This document shows positions 31,912 to 45,026 of a stretch of DNA of 64,000 nucleotides, in pieces. The position numbers and the translations under genes were made by a program. How positions within the stretch are numbered: the first letter of the stretch is position 1; each line of letters starts with the position of its first letter. Origin of the DNA: Chenggangzhangella methanolivorans (lineage in GTDB: Bacteria; Pseudomonadota; Alphaproteobacteria; Rhizobiales; Methylopilaceae); assembly GCF_019797865.1 (NCBI RefSeq), contig NZ_CP081869.1, positions 4,292,501 through 4,356,500 on the forward strand, written 5' to 3'. A model generated the notes under the pieces. That model was not told the origin of the DNA, ran no database searches, and worked only from the letters and a program-made list of their open reading frames with translations.

Positions 31912-32271
31912 TTTGCGCAAGGCCGCAAGGAGTTCGGTCTTCCACGGCGGCTTGCTGACGAAGCCCAGCGGTTCGAAATCTGCGGCCGCCGCGATCACGC
32001 GGGCGTCGATCCTCGAGCTGACGAAGACGCTGCGCACGCCGAGCCGCCGGTAGAGCCTTTCGGCGGCGTCCAGCCCGCTTGTCTTCCGGGCGAGATCGAT
32101 GTCCATCGTCGCCGCGTCCGGCTTTTCGCGCTCCGCCATCGCGAAGGCGGCGTCGGCGTCGCGCGCGACCCCCACCACCACGTGGCCGCCGTCCTCGAGA
32201 ATGCTCTCGACCTCCATGGCGATGAGCGGTTCGTCTTCGACGACCAGGATCCGTTTCAAGCGGCTGAGCAT
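31903..32271 (-). CDS. Single-domain response regulator
   Basis: About 122 residues from ATG 32271 (MLSRLKRILVVEDEPLIAMEVES, quoted in part). An in-frame TTG at 32310 would add 13 residues with no clear support. It is a receiver domain with acidic pocket VVEDEP, phosphoacceptor Asp in ATMDIDLA, a Ser switch residue (VFVSSR) in place of the usual Thr/Ser, and a conserved Lys in FVSKPP. There is no output domain, so it acts as a phosphorelay shuttle or competitor. It converges on and overlaps the kinase gene. Confidence 0.85.
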   Translation of the reverse strand: MLSRLKRILVVEDEPLIAMEVESILEDGGHVVVGVARDADAAFAMAEREKPDAATMDIDLARKTSGLDAAERLYRRLGVRSVFVSSRIDARVIAAAADFEPLGFVSKPPWKTELLAALRKLE

Positions 32272-32403
32272 TTTCGAGACGGATAAGCGCGGAGGATGCC
32301 GCTCGTTCAATCCGATGAACGCGTGGAGTTAGCGCAGCGGCGCCGATTGGTAAGGCGCGGGCGCGGACTTATCCGCCGCCGCGCCTTTCCAATCGGTTGG
32401 GCG

Positions 32404-33320
32404 TCATCGCGGAGGCGCGCTCGCCGCCTCGATCATCCCCGCGCCGTCGCGGATCGTCTGGAACGTCGGGAGGGCCTCGGCCATCCTGCCCTTCGCCGCC
32501 ACGCAGGTGATGGCGTAGGCCCCGCTCGGCCGCTCGAACATCGCGACGTAGAACTCCGAGTCGCTCCAGCCGGGGGCGCCGGCCCTCGGCGTCTGGAACA
32601 GCTCGATCAGCTTCGAGCCCCGATAGTCGGTGACGGACGTGCGATCGACCGCGAGGCTGTTGGCCTCCGCGGCGCGGGTCTGGACGGCGAGCGCGCGGTC
32701 GACGCTCGCATCCTCGTTCAGCCCCTCCTGCGTCCGCGACGGGTCGTCGGCGTTCTTGAATCCGACGAGGCAGAGCGGCTCGTTCGGCGCGGCGTAAGGG
32801 GGAGGGGCGCCGGCCGCCGTCACCTGGACGCCCGCCGTGAGGCGGGGATTGTTGGGAAGCGGGTCGAGCAGGAAGGGCGGCGGCGTCTCGATCCTGAGGC
32901 CGAGATCGGTGTGGACGTAGAGCCGCCGGTCGGCCTCGTCGGTCGGCGCGAGCGTCATGATGACGGCAGCGTCGCCGCATGGGTCTCGCCGGGGATGTCG
33001 GCCGGCAGCGGGGGCAGCGATCCGGCGTCGCGCGCCATCTTGAGCGCGGCCTCGTCCGCCGGCCCGAAGCCGGAGGACTTCTCGATCCTGACGTCCGCGA
33101 TCGAGCCGTCGCGCCGGATCTCGATGCGCACCACCGTCCGCAGCGAGCCCGCGACGCCCTTGACGCTGTCCGGCAACGGCCGGGCGCCCGCGAAGGTCAG
33201 TCGGGCCGCGACCGCCCACTCCTGGCGGTTCTGCGGGAGAGGCGGCTTTTCGGGCTCGGCCGGGGCGGGCGAGGCGACGGCGAGCGTCAGCGATAAGGCG
33301 AGGAGCGAGCGGGCGAACAT
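32404..33320 (-). CDS. Secreted TonB C-terminal-domain protein (one frameshift)
   Basis: The N-terminus MFARSLLALSLTLAVASPAPAEP is a cleavable signal peptide. Residues ~30-115 form a TonB C-terminal-type domain (TVVRIEIRRDGSIADVRIEKSSG, quoted in part; LPPLPADIPG). A frame change near 32965 joins it to a second domain of ~180 residues (MTLAPTDEADRRLYVHTDLGLRIE..., ending EAASAPPR), which resembles secreted PsbP-like or hypothetical domains. Unlike true TonB it has a signal peptide and neither an uncleaved anchor nor a proline spacer, so energy transduction is doubtful. Function unknown. Confidence 0.65.
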
Positions 33321-33372
33321 CGCCGGACCCTATCGCCGTGCGTCCTCGCCGGGCAATCCGTCTCGCGGCGCG

Positions 33373-33765
33373 TCAGCCGCCGGTGACGAGATGGGCGAAG
33401 CAGGACGACAGCGCCGGCGGAATGCCGGCCGCGTTCTGCTCCACCTCCTGCCGGATGTCCTGATACTCGTCCGGGCGTCCAAGGCCGGGCGAGAGGTAGA
33501 TTCGCTGCGTTTTCGCCGGATCGCCCTTGAAGAACAGCCACAGCGCGTCGGCGCTCTTCGGTTTGACGTGGAAAACGCTCCAGGCGCCGACCGACAGCTT
33601 GCTGTCGATCGGCAGCGCCCCGCTCGAGATCTGGCGGCCGACGGCGGCCGCCTCGGCCGGCGTCGCGGCGCCGTGCGCGACCGTCACGCCGGGGCAGGGC
33701 GGCGTCGCGAGGGCAGGGCTCGCGCAGCAGAAAACGGCGAGAAGTCCGAGGCGAATCCGGGGCAT
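33373..33765 (-). CDS. Small secreted hypothetical protein
   Basis: 130 residues, intact. The first ~20 (MPRIRLGLLAVFCCASPALA) form a signal peptide. The mature part has two cysteines (PPCPGVTV and SSCFAHLV) that could form a disulfide. No family recognised. It lies 52 bases upstream of the TonB-domain gene on the same strand, so the two may be co-transcribed. Confidence 0.65.
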   Translation of the reverse strand: MPRIRLGLLAVFCCASPALATPPCPGVTVAHGAATPAEAAAVGRQISSGALPIDSKLSVGAWSVFHVKPKSADALWLFFKGDPAKTQRIYLSPGLGRPDEYQDIRQEVEQNAAGIPPALSSCFAHLVTGG

Positions 33766-34045
33766 GGACGGGTCTCCGCAAAGCAGGCCGCGGCGCGCCG
33801 TCGGCGCGGGCCAGAAGAAGAGTCTAGCGCCGGCGGCGGCCCGCCGACAGAGTCTCGGGCGGACCCGCCCGCCGCGCGACTCTATGCCGGGGAGGGCGCA
33901 AGCCCGCGCTCATTGTGCGGCGCGGCCCGATCGCCTATGTTCCGCGCTCGCGCGGACGCCGCTTCTCGCGACGACCACACCCTTTTCCGCGCGCGCCGGA
34001 TGAGACACGACCCTCCGGTCAGGCCCGACACACCCGGCAGGTGAC
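33766..34045. other. Intergenic region before purC
   Basis: About 280-310 bases depending on the purC start. No convincing gene, RNA or promoter motif was found. Confidence 0.4.
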
Positions 34046-34075
34046 ATGGATTTCCTCAAGCCACGGTATACGCCG

Positions 34076-34849
34076 ATGAACCGCCGCCGCCGCATCTACG
34101 AAGGCAAGGCGAAGGTCCTTTACGAAGGTCCCGAGCCCGGCACGCTGATTCAGCACTTCAAGGACGACGCGACCGCCTTCAACGCCAAGAAGCACGAGAT
34201 CATCGACGGCAAGGGGGTGCTGAACAACCGCATCTCCGAGTACATCTTCCAGCATCTCAACGACATCGGCGTGCCGACGCACTTCATCCGTCGGCTCAAC
34301 ATGCGCGAGCAGCTGATCCGCGAAGTCGAGATCATCCCGCTCGAGGTCGTGGTGCGCAACGTCGCAGCGGGGTCGCTCGCGACCAAGCTCGGGCTCGAGG
34401 AAGGCACCCAGCTGCCGCGCTCGATCATCGAGTTCTATTACAAGAACGACGCGCTGAACGATCCGATGGTCTCCGAAGAGCACGTCACGGCCTTCGGCTG
34501 GGCGAGCCCGCAGGAGATCGACGACATCATGGCGCTGGCGATCCGCGTCAACGACTTCCTGTCCGGCCTGTTCCTGGGCGTCGGCATCCGTCTCGTCGAC
34601 TTCAAGATGGAGACCGGCCGCCTCTGGGAGAACGACACGGTCCGCATCGTCGTCGCCGACGAGATCTCCCCGGATTCGTGCCGCCTCTGGGACATCAAGT
34701 CGAACGACAAGCTCGACAAGGACCGCTTCCGCCGCGACATGGGCGGGCTGGTCGAGGCCTATTCCGAGGTCGCGCGCCGGCTCGGCATCCTGCCCGAATC
34801 GGAGGTTCCGAACGGGCGCGGGCCGGTGCTGGTGACCTCCAAGGAGTGA
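34076..34849 (+). CDS. purC: Phosphoribosylaminoimidazole-succinocarboxamide synthase PurC
   Basis: ATP-dependent ligation of aspartate to CAIR, step 8 of purine synthesis. 257 residues from ATG 34076 ([18 protein letters not shown]), the usual Rhizobiales start. An upstream ATG at 34046 has a better AGGTG ribosome site and would add 10 residues, so either is possible. Family landmarks: [60 protein letters not shown] and [12 protein letters not shown]. It is first of the purine gene group purC-purS-purQ-purL. Confidence 0.96.
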   Translation: MNRRRRIYEGKAKVLYEGPEPGTLIQHFKDDATAFNAKKHEIIDGKGVLNNRISEYIFQHLNDIGVPTHFIRRLNMREQLIREVEIIPLEVVVRNVAAGSLATKLGLEEGTQLPRSIIEFYYKNDALNDPMVSEEHVTAFGWASPQEIDDIMALAIRVNDFLSGLFLGVGIRLVDFKMETGRLWENDTVRIVVADEISPDSCRLWDIKSNDKLDKDRFRRDMGGLVEAYSEVARRLGILPESEVPNGRGPVLVTSKE

Positions 34850-34864
34850 CCCGAAACACGCATG

Positions 34865-34890
34865 CGCCGCGGCCTTTCCGGACCGCGGCG
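34865..34890 (+). terminator. GC-rich hairpin after purC
   Basis: CGCCGCGG (34865-34872) pairs perfectly with CCGCGGCG (34883-34890) across a 10-base loop, 16 bases after the purC stop. No T run follows, so it may be a pause or stabilising stem and not an intrinsic terminator. Confidence 0.35.
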
Positions 34891-34908
34891 TCATGCGCCG
34901 GAGGATCC

Positions 34909-34968
34909 CATGACACGTAAGGTCATCTCATGACCCGAATGGTCATCCCATGACCCCAATGGTCTTCG
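34909..34968 (+). repeat. Three tandem 20-bp imperfect repeats over a start codon
   Basis: Copies at 34909-34928, 34929-34948 and 34949-34968 share the pattern CATGACnCnnAnGGTCntCn. Copies 1 and 2 each contain an ATGAC...GTCAT dyad. The ATG of the next gene lies in copy 3, and each copy offers similar ATG codons. A half-like copy (CATGACACCCATGAAG) occurs at the purS start. Confidence 0.7.
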
Positions 34969-35474
34969 CGGCCGCCCTAGGGGCGGCCGTCGCGTTTTCC
35001 GCGCCCGCCGCGGCGCTCGACCTGTCGAAGCTTCCGAATCCCTTCGGCGGCGACTGGACGGTCAAGAGCGCCGCGCCTGACCTCGTGCGCTACGTCTGCG
35101 GCTCGCCCGCCTGTCCGCCCTCCGGCGAGATCGCGATCGCGCTCCGTCCGGCTCCCGACTCCGCGCGCGACGCGGTGATCGCCGATCCGGAAGGCACGCT
35201 CGCGGGCTACGAAAAGGGCTTCAAGAACAACCCCGCCAACAAGGCCTGCGAGTTCTCCGACTTCGCCGCCGCCAGGGACGGCGAGCAGGCCTCGCGCTTC
35301 GAGATGCGCGGCGAATGCCCGAGCGGCCTCGTGCTGATGATGGCGACCCTGTTCGACAAGCGGCAGCCCGGCACGATCAGCGTCGTGGCCTCGTCGATGG
35401 ACGCTCCGAAGGCCGGCGCGGTCCGCGCCCGCGCGGTCGCGGCGATCGGCGCCGCGCTGTCGGCCGCGCGCTGA
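34950..35474 (+). CDS. Secreted hypothetical protein between purC and purS
   Basis: 174 residues. MTPMVFAAALGAAVAFSAPAAALD is a signal peptide. The mature region has four cysteines (RYVCGSPACPPSGE, KACEFSD, GECPSG), probably in disulfides. No named family. It resembles the protein at 35865 in layout (a short C-x(4)-C motif near the N-terminus and similar length), so the two may be distant paralogs. The start lies in the third of three tandem 20-bp repeats, so the exact ATG is uncertain. Confidence 0.65.
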   Translation: MTPMVFAAALGAAVAFSAPAAALDLSKLPNPFGGDWTVKSAAPDLVRYVCGSPACPPSGEIAIALRPAPDSARDAVIADPEGTLAGYEKGFKNNPANKACEFSDFAAARDGEQASRFEMRGECPSGLVLMMATLFDKRQPGTISVVASSMDAPKAGAVRARAVAAIGAALSAAR

Positions 35475-35559
35475 CGGGCCGCCCTTCCGGCTGGCGTTCG
35501 GCCGCGCGAGCGCCTAAACGAAGGGCCCGCAATTCCCGACACCGGAGCCCATGACACCC

Positions 35560-35802
35560 ATGAAGGCGCGCGTCACCGTCACGCTGAAGACCGGCGTTCT
35601 CGACCCCCAGGGCAAGGCGATCGAAGGCGCGCTCGGCTCGCTCGGCCTCGAGGGCGTGGAGAGCGTTCGCCAGGGCAAGCTGTTCGACGTCGAGCTCAAG
35701 ACGTCGGATCCGGCCGAGGCCGAAGAGACCCTCAAGGCGATGTGCGAGAAGCTGCTCGCTAACACCGTGATCGAAAGCTACCGCTACGAGATCGCGGGCT
35801 GA
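35560..35802 (+). CDS. purS: Phosphoribosylformylglycinamidine synthase subunit PurS
   Basis: 80 residues from ATG 35560 (MKARVTVTLKTGVLDPQGKA), the family start. An ATG nine bases upstream is also in frame. PurS bridges PurL and PurQ and helps channel ammonia in FGAM synthase. Motifs GLEGVESVRQGKLFDVEL and CEKLLANTVIESYRYEI are typical. It is followed by a secreted protein gene and then purQ. Confidence 0.95.
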   Translation: MKARVTVTLKTGVLDPQGKAIEGALGSLGLEGVESVRQGKLFDVELKTSDPAEAEETLKAMCEKLLANTVIESYRYEIAG

Positions 35803-35864
35803 CCCCGAAAACGGGGCGGCGGACTCTCCAGAAAAAGAACAAGATCCGAGGGAGGATCGAACCC

Positions 35865-36476
35865 GTGACCCGCAGTCTTTCGCTCGCCGCGGCTCTGGCG
35901 CTCGCGCTCGCCGCGCCGGCCGCCGCGCAGTCTCCGGAAGGCGGTCCGCGCCTGTCGGCGCCGGGCGGCCAGCAACAGCCGTCGGAGCCCGCCGCCGCCG
36001 AAATGCCCGGACCGACCACCGAGATCATCGGGCCTGACGGCTCCTTCCGCCTTCAGCCCGACGGGACCACCTGGGAGCGCTTCCAGTCCGCGCCATCGGC
36101 GTGCGCTGCACCGACAAGGCCTGCGGCTCCGAGCGCGTGTTCTGCCTGATCCAGGTGCGCGGCGCGCAAGACGCCAAGGCCGGCCAGCCGGTCTCGCAGG
36201 CGGCCGCCGAAGAGTTCGGCGCGGGCGTGATCAGGAACTCCCCGAAGGAGATGGCGGCCGACTACGTCACCCTTCAGCGAGAAGACCTTCGGGCCCCATC
36301 CCGGCCGCTGGGCGGACCTCAAGGCCGAGGGCGAGCCGGGCTCGCTGCGCTTCGGCCTGTTCCTCACCAACGCCGAAAAGCACCTCGTCGCCTTCAATTG
36401 CGTTTCGCCGACGGCGAAATGGGACGAAAACAAGCCTAAGTTCGAAAGCCTCATCGCGACGTTGCGGACGCTCTGA
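35865..36476 (+). CDS. Secreted hypothetical protein between purS and purQ (two frameshifts)
   Basis: About 203 residues. It starts with GTG at 35865 after a strong GAGGGAGGA ribosome site. MTRSLSLAAALALALAAPAAAQ is a signal peptide, followed by a Pro/Gln-rich stretch. Frame changes near 36090 and 36275 join IGVRCTDKACGSERVFCLI and SEKTFGPHPGRWADLKAEGE; it ends ESLIATLRTL. Several cysteines suggest a disulfide-bonded periplasmic fold. No family recognised. Confidence 0.6.
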
Positions 36477-36508
36477 CGTTCGAGCCGCGCCGTAAGGAAA
36501 AGCCGTTC

Positions 36509-37198
<690 letters not shown>

Positions 37199-37199
<1 letters not shown>

Positions 37200-38011
37200 T
37201 GTCGGCCGCGCCCGGCCGCATCCGCATCGGGGTCGGCGGCTGGACGTTCGAGCCGTGGCGCGGGGCGTTCTATCCCGCGAAACTGAAGAAGGACGACGAA
37301 CTCGCCTACATGGCCGAGCGCCTGACCGCGATCGAGGTCAACGGCACCTTCTATCGCGGCCAGAAACCCGAGACGTTTCGGAAGTGGGCCGACGCCGCGC
37401 CGGACGGCTTCCAGTTTCCGCTCAAGGCCTCGCGCTTCTGCACCAGCCGCCGCGTGCTCGCCGAGGGCGCGGAGTCGGTTCAGAAATTCTGGGACACCGG
37501 ACCGACCGCCATGGGCGAGAAGCTCGGCCCCATCCTGTGGCAACTGCCCGCCACCAAGCGCTTTGACAGGGACGACATCGCGGCTTTCCTCAAGCTGCTG
37601 CCGGCGAGCCATGACGGCGTAAAACTGCGCCACGTCATCGAGGCCGGCCACGAGAGCTTCGCCGACCCCGCCTTCGTCGAGTTGCTGCGCGAGGCCGAGG
37701 CGCAGGTCGCGCCGGTCACCCTCGACGATCCGGACCATCCGACCATCGCCGACGTCACGGCCGACTTCGTCTATCTGCGTCTCGAGCGCAGCCGCGACGA
37801 CGTCGAGACCGGCTATCCCGAGGATGAGCTCGACGCCTGGGCGTCGCGGCTAAAAACCTATGCGGCGGGCGGCGTTCCGGGCGACCTGCCGACGCTGAAG
37901 GGCGACACGCCTGTAGCGAAGCCGCGCGACGTCTACTGCTTCCTGATCTCGGGCGCGAAGGTCCGCAATCCCGCCGGCGCCATGGCGCTGATCGAGCGCG
38001 CGGGCCGCTGA
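37199..38011 (+). CDS. DUF72 family protein
   Basis: 270 residues, intact. It is a TIM-barrel-like DUF72 protein: IRIGVGGWTFEPWRGAFYP at the start, AIEVNGTFYRGQKPETFRKWADAAPDGF (quoted in part), FPLKASRFCTS, LGPILWQLPAT and a C-terminal RDVYCFLISGAKVRNPAGAM (quoted in part). The function of DUF72 is not established. The start overlaps the purQ stop by one base, so it is in the purQ transcript. Confidence 0.88.
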
Positions 38012-38219
38012 AATTTTTGTCCGCCCGAACGCCCGCCCGCTACCCTCATAGGTGACTTTACGGATGGCCGCGCCGGCCGGCCCGGCGCTACCCTTCCGGG
38101 CGTCCCGATGCTTCGCGTCGGGACGGTTGCGTCCGCATCGCATCCGGCCGCGTCCTCGATTCGACAGCCGCGGCCGCCGGCGTCGCCGAAGCGCGACGAT
38201 CACGCGGAGGATTTTCGGC

Positions 38220-39526
38220 ATGGCGGCGATCAGGCGTCGCGTCGGCCGGCTCTCGGCGCTCTCGGGGGCGCTCGCGGCGGCGTTGACAACGGCCATTTTG
38301 GGTTTCGCGGGCGCCGCTTCGGCCGCGCCCGAACTCACCACCCTCTTCGCCTTCACGGACGGCGTCACCGGCGAGCATCCCTGGGCGGCGCCGATCCTCG
38401 GGCCGGACGGCGCGCTCTACGGCGTGACCATCGACGGCGGGGCGAGCGATGACGGCGTGGTCTACCGGCTGACGCCGCAAGAGGCGGGCAAGCCATGGAA
38501 ATACAAGGCTCTGCATGAGTTCCGGGGCGGCCGCGACGGCGCGGATCCGATCGCGGGGCTGGCGATGGGCCCCTCCGGCGCGCTCTACGGCGTGACCTCG
38601 GCGGGCGGCGGCGGCGAGTGCTCGGGCGGCTGCGGCGTGGTCTACGAGCTCGCGCCCAAGGGCGACGGAAGCTTCGCCTATGACGTCATCTACCGGTTCA
38701 AGCGAGTGGCCGACGGGGTGCGAAGCTCGTCGCGGCTCGTGATGGACGATGACGGCGCGCTCTACGGGACGACCGCGGCCGGCGGCGCCTATGACAGGGG
38801 CACGGCGTTCTCGCTGAGAAAGGCCAAGAGCGGCTGGAAGAAGAAGATCCTTCACAGCTTCGCGGGCGGAAAGGACGACGGCCGGTTCCCGGACGCCGGC
38901 GTCGTGTTCGGCCCGGACGGCATGCTCTACGGAACGACGCGCGTCGGCGGCGCCGTCTCGGGCGACAGGGGGACGGTCTATCGGTTGGCGCGCTCGTCGG
39001 CCTCCGGCCTGTGGAAGGCCAAGCTTCTCCACCGCTTCACGGGCGGCCCCGACGGCGAGCAGCCGACCGGTCCGCTCGCCTTCGACCGGGACGGCGCGCT
39101 TTACGGCGCGACGTCGCTGGCGGCGGCGGAACCTGCTTCGGCGGATGCGGGACGGTGTTCCGCCTCGCCCTGCGCGCCGCGAAGGGCTGGAGGAAGGAGA
39201 CGATCCACAGCTTCACGGGCGGCCAGAGCGACGGCGCCTCTCCGCGCGCCGGCCTTGTGGCCGACGGCGCAGGCGCGCTCTGGGGCGCGACGCCCGGCGG
39301 CGGGCCGAACCCGTCGGTCGGCGTGATCTTCAATCTGACCCCGCCCAGGAAGCCTGACGGGGCGTGGAGCGAGAAGATCGTGCGCGCCTTCACCGGCTCC
39401 GGCGGCGAAGGTGGCGTGCCCTTCGACGGCCTGATCCTCGACGGCGCGACCGGCGACTTCTACGGCTCGACCCGCGACGGCGGGAACGCCACCGGCTCCG
39501 GCACGGTGTTTCGTCTCAGGCCCTGA
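38220..39526 (+). CDS. Secreted GloVer-type tandem-repeat protein (one frameshift)
   Basis: About 435 residues. The start ATG at 38220 follows GGAGG. Residues ~1-37 form a signal sequence. The body is seven to eight repeats of ~50 residues built on GALYGVT..GG....GVVYRL and HSFTGG.DG..P.AGL, a beta-propeller-like tandem repeat known in NCBI naming as GloVer-containing. One base is lost near 39125, after GATSL. It ends GSGTVFRLRP. Probably secreted or surface-bound; substrate unknown. Confidence 0.8.
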
Positions 39527-39540
39527 CGTCGGGCCGCCAG

Positions 39541-40990
39541 TTAGGCCGCGACGTCGCGGATGAAGCCGCGGATGCGCTGCTCGAGCTCGGTCGTCGCGCG
39601 CAGCACGTCGGCGGCGTCGGTCCTGATGCGATCCGCCGCGACGCTGGTCTGCTGCGCGACGCCTTCGGAGCCGCGCGAGATCTCGGACACCGCGCGGGTG
39701 CCGGTCGCCACGCTCGAGGCGCTGCGCGAGATCTCCCGCGTGGCGGCCTGTTGCTGTTCGGCCGCCGCCGCGACCGCCTCGCCGAGCGTGCTCATCTCGT
39801 TGAAACGCGAGGAGAAACTGTCGATGGCGTCCACCGCCGCGCAGATCTCGCGCGAAACCGCGTCGATGCGGCGGGTGACGTCCTCGGTCGCGCGGCTCGA
39901 CTGGTCGGCAAGGCTCTTGACCTCGGTCGCCACCACCGAGAAGCCGCGCCCGGCCTCGCCCGCCCGCGCCGCCTCGATGGTGGCGTTGAGCGCGAGCAGG
40001 TTGGTCTGGTCGGCGATGCCGCGGATGATGTCCACGACCTCCGCGATGCTGCGGGCCTCGCCGGCCAGCATCTCGATCGCCTGCGAGGTCTTGAGCGCGG
40101 AGCTCCGAGCCGAGCCGATCAGCTGCGAGGTCGCGGCGATCTGCCGGCTCATCTCGTCGGTCGAGGTCGCGATCTCGCTCGTCGCGCCCGCCACCGCCTC
40201 GACGTCGAAGGAGGCGTTCTCCGCCCGGCGGGCCGCCTCGGCGGCGCTCGTCGAGGCGTCGGAGGTCAGCCGGGCGAGGTCGGTCGAACGGCTGTCGAGG
40301 TCGGTCGAGCGGCTGCGAAGCGCCGACAGCAGCTGCGACACCTCCGCGCCGAACATGTCGAGCAGGCCTTCAAGCGACTTGCGGCGCTTCTCGTCGGATT
40401 TCGCCGATATCGTCCGCTCGCCGAGTAGCGCTTCGGCGCGGGCTTCGGCGGACTGCGCGCTCTCAAGCGCCTCGGCGTTACGCGCGAACAGCCGTTCGGC
40501 CTGGATGCAGACCACCGCAAGGATCGCGGTCTGGACGAAGACGATCGCCGAATGCAGCGCGACGCGCCAGATGTCCGGCTGGTCGGACGGGAACACGGCC
40601 GCGACGTTCATATAGTTCAGGATGAGGTGGTGGAACACCGTCACCGCCGCGAAGGCGACGAGCGGGCGCCAGTCGCACCAACATGCGGTCGCCGCGAGCA
40701 TCGCGAAGAAGTACATGTGCATGTCGCTCTGGAGCGGATGCCCGGCGAACGAAGATCAGCAGCGCGACGAGCCCGGCGGCCGCGACGCCGGTGATCACGC
40801 GGGTCTCGACCCCGGTCGGGTTCGTGCGCCAGGCGAGCGTGGCGCTCGCCGTCATCGCGACCGCGGCGACCGGCACGAGGACGCCGTTCGACGCCGCATA
40901 GGCGGTTGCCGACACGAGGGCGACGTTGAGCCACAGGAAGGCCATGAAGGCCCTCCCGAACAGCAGCCGCATGTGGTTCAGGTCGCTCAT
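39541..40990 (-). CDS. Membrane methyl-accepting chemotaxis protein (one frameshift)
   Basis: About 483 residues. The first ~190 residues hold five or six hydrophobic segments ([49 protein letters not shown] and [14 protein letters not shown], quoted in part) with hardly any periplasmic domain. This suggests sensing within or near the membrane. A frame change lies near 40745. The cytoplasmic half is a standard signalling coiled coil with hairpin tip [30 protein letters not shown] (quoted in part) and [11 protein letters not shown]. No cheA or cheW is nearby. Confidence 0.85.
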
Positions 40991-41011
40991 GCAGTCCCTT
41001 CTCGGGCGTCG

Positions 41012-41305
41012 TCAGGACCCGCAGCGGGCCGCGCCTGCGGCGTCGACGACCGCGAGGGCGCCTGCGCCATAGGCCTTCCAGATGAAATTCGGGTCGTCCG
41101 ACCGCGCCACCACGATCCAGTCCGCGCGCCCCGGTGCCATCAATTCGCCTCCCGCCAGCGTCGCGACGCGCGCCGCCGCGCCGGCTTCCGCGAAGGGCGG
41201 AACCACGATCGCGACAAGCGCGCCTTGCTTCGGCGCAAGCGCGGCGGCCGACAACGCGACGACCGCGAGGCCGAAGTTGAGGGCGATGGAGACCAGGGAC
41301 GTCAT
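41012..41305 (-). CDS. Small membrane-associated hypothetical protein
   Basis: 97 residues. One N-terminal hydrophobic segment (LNFGLAVVALSAAALA) is followed by a ~65-residue alpha/beta-looking tail (GALVAIVVPPFAEAGAAAR...). No family recognised. It lies 21 bases upstream of the chemotaxis receptor on the same strand, probably co-transcribed. The gap from 41306 to 41526 shows no gene. Confidence 0.55.
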   Translation of the reverse strand: MTSLVSIALNFGLAVVALSAAALAPKQGALVAIVVPPFAEAGAAARVATLAGGELMAPGRADWIVVARSDDPNFIWKAYGAGALAVVDAAGAARCGS

Positions 41306-41526
41306 GACTTCGTCAGCAGTGACCTGCGGACGAGGCTACCCGCTGGGAATTGAACGCGCGGTTAAGGCGCTCGGCCGGAAACCGCGGCTTCAGGCGTCGA
41401 ACGCCGTCCTGTTTTCGGTTTTGCCGCGGGAGGGGGATCTCGGCGCCGCTCGCGGCGTCCTGCGCCCTAGCATCGCGCGCGCCTATGGCGTAGCAAAGCC
41501 CGGCGCCGCCGAAACGCACGAGTCCG

Positions 41527-43757
<2,231 letters not shown>

Positions 43758-43775
43758 GCCAAGGAGAGATCTGCG

Positions 43776-44030
43776 ATGCCGATGGACGCCCGCGAGATCG
43801 AGGAACTGATCCGCGCCGCCCTTCCCGACGCGCAGGTGAGCATTCGCGACCTTGCAGGGGACGGCGACCACTACGCCGCCACGGTCGTGTCGGAAAGCTT
43901 CCGCGGCAAGAGCCGCGTCCAGCAACACCAGATCGTCTATCAGGCGCTCAAAGGTCAGATGGGCGGCGCGCTCCACGCGCTCGCGCTTCAGACCAGCGCC
44001 GGGCCGGTCGCACAGACGGACGCCGGTTGA
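43776..44030 (+). CDS. BolA-family protein
   Basis: 84 residues. BolA/IbaG-type KH-like fold: [53 protein letters not shown] (quoted in pieces), with the invariant His in the QQHQIVY segment. Together with the adjacent monothiol glutaredoxin it forms the usual BolA-Grx pair, which shares a [2Fe-2S] cluster in iron homeostasis. The start is ATG 43776 or 43782. Confidence 0.92.
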   Translation: MPMDAREIEELIRAALPDAQVSIRDLAGDGDHYAATVVSESFRGKSRVQQHQIVYQALKGQMGGALHALALQTSAGPVAQTDAG

Positions 44031-44052
44031 GCGGCTCCGAGGAGAAAACGAA

Positions 44053-44377
<325 letters not shown>

Positions 44378-44381
<4 letters not shown>

Positions 44382-44941
44382 CCGCCCGCGGCGACACCAG
44401 CGTCGCGTTCGAGTTCGGCGGCCGGGCGGTCGAGGTTCTGATCGCCGACATCACCGAGCTCGAGGTCGACGCGATCGTCAACGCGGCCAACCGCTCGTTG
44501 CTCGGCGGCGGCGGAGTCGACGGCGCGATCCACCGCGCGGCCGGCAAGGAGCTGCGCGCCGAATGCGAGTCGCTCGGCGGCTGCGAGACGGGCGGCGCCA
44601 AGATGACGGCCGGCTACAAGCTGCCGGCCAAGCACGTCATCCACGCGGTGGGGCCGATCTGGCACGGCGGCCACGGCAAGGAGGAGGCCGAGCTCGCAGG
44701 CTGCTACGCGAGCTCGCTCAAGCTCGCGGGCGAGGCGGGCCTGTCGTCCATCGCCTTCTCCTCGATCGCGACCGGCGTCTACGGCTTTCCGCCGGACCGC
44801 GCGGCCGAGATCGCGATCGAAGCGACGCTGAACGGGCTCGATGGCTCGCCCTCGGTCAAGCGCGTGGTGTTCTGCTGCTTCTCGGAAAAGAGCGCGCGCC
44901 ATCACCTCGACGCGATCGAGGCGCAGGGAGCAAAGGCCTAA
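44378..44941 (+). CDS. Macrodomain protein (O-acetyl-ADP-ribose deacetylase type)
   Basis: 187 residues, intact. MacroD/YmdB-like: VDAIVNAANRSLLGGGGVDGAIHRAAG with the catalytic Asn/Asp pair, CETGGAKMTAGYKLPA, VIHAVGPIW and SIATGVYGFP. It removes ADP-ribose modifications or deacetylates O-acetyl-ADP-ribose. The start GTG overlaps the grxD stop (GTGA), so it is translated with the bolA-grxD unit; the functional link is unclear. Confidence 0.93.
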
Positions 44942-45026
44942 CCACGTTCGAGGCCTGGGGCTCGACGTCGGCGGCCGCCGGGGCCATCTCGGGCCCGTCA
45001 CGCCTTCCTGGAACGACCGCCTCGAC

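Noticed and set aside
34909..34968. CRISPR array
   Set aside because: Repeats are directly adjacent with no spacers and only three imperfect copies.
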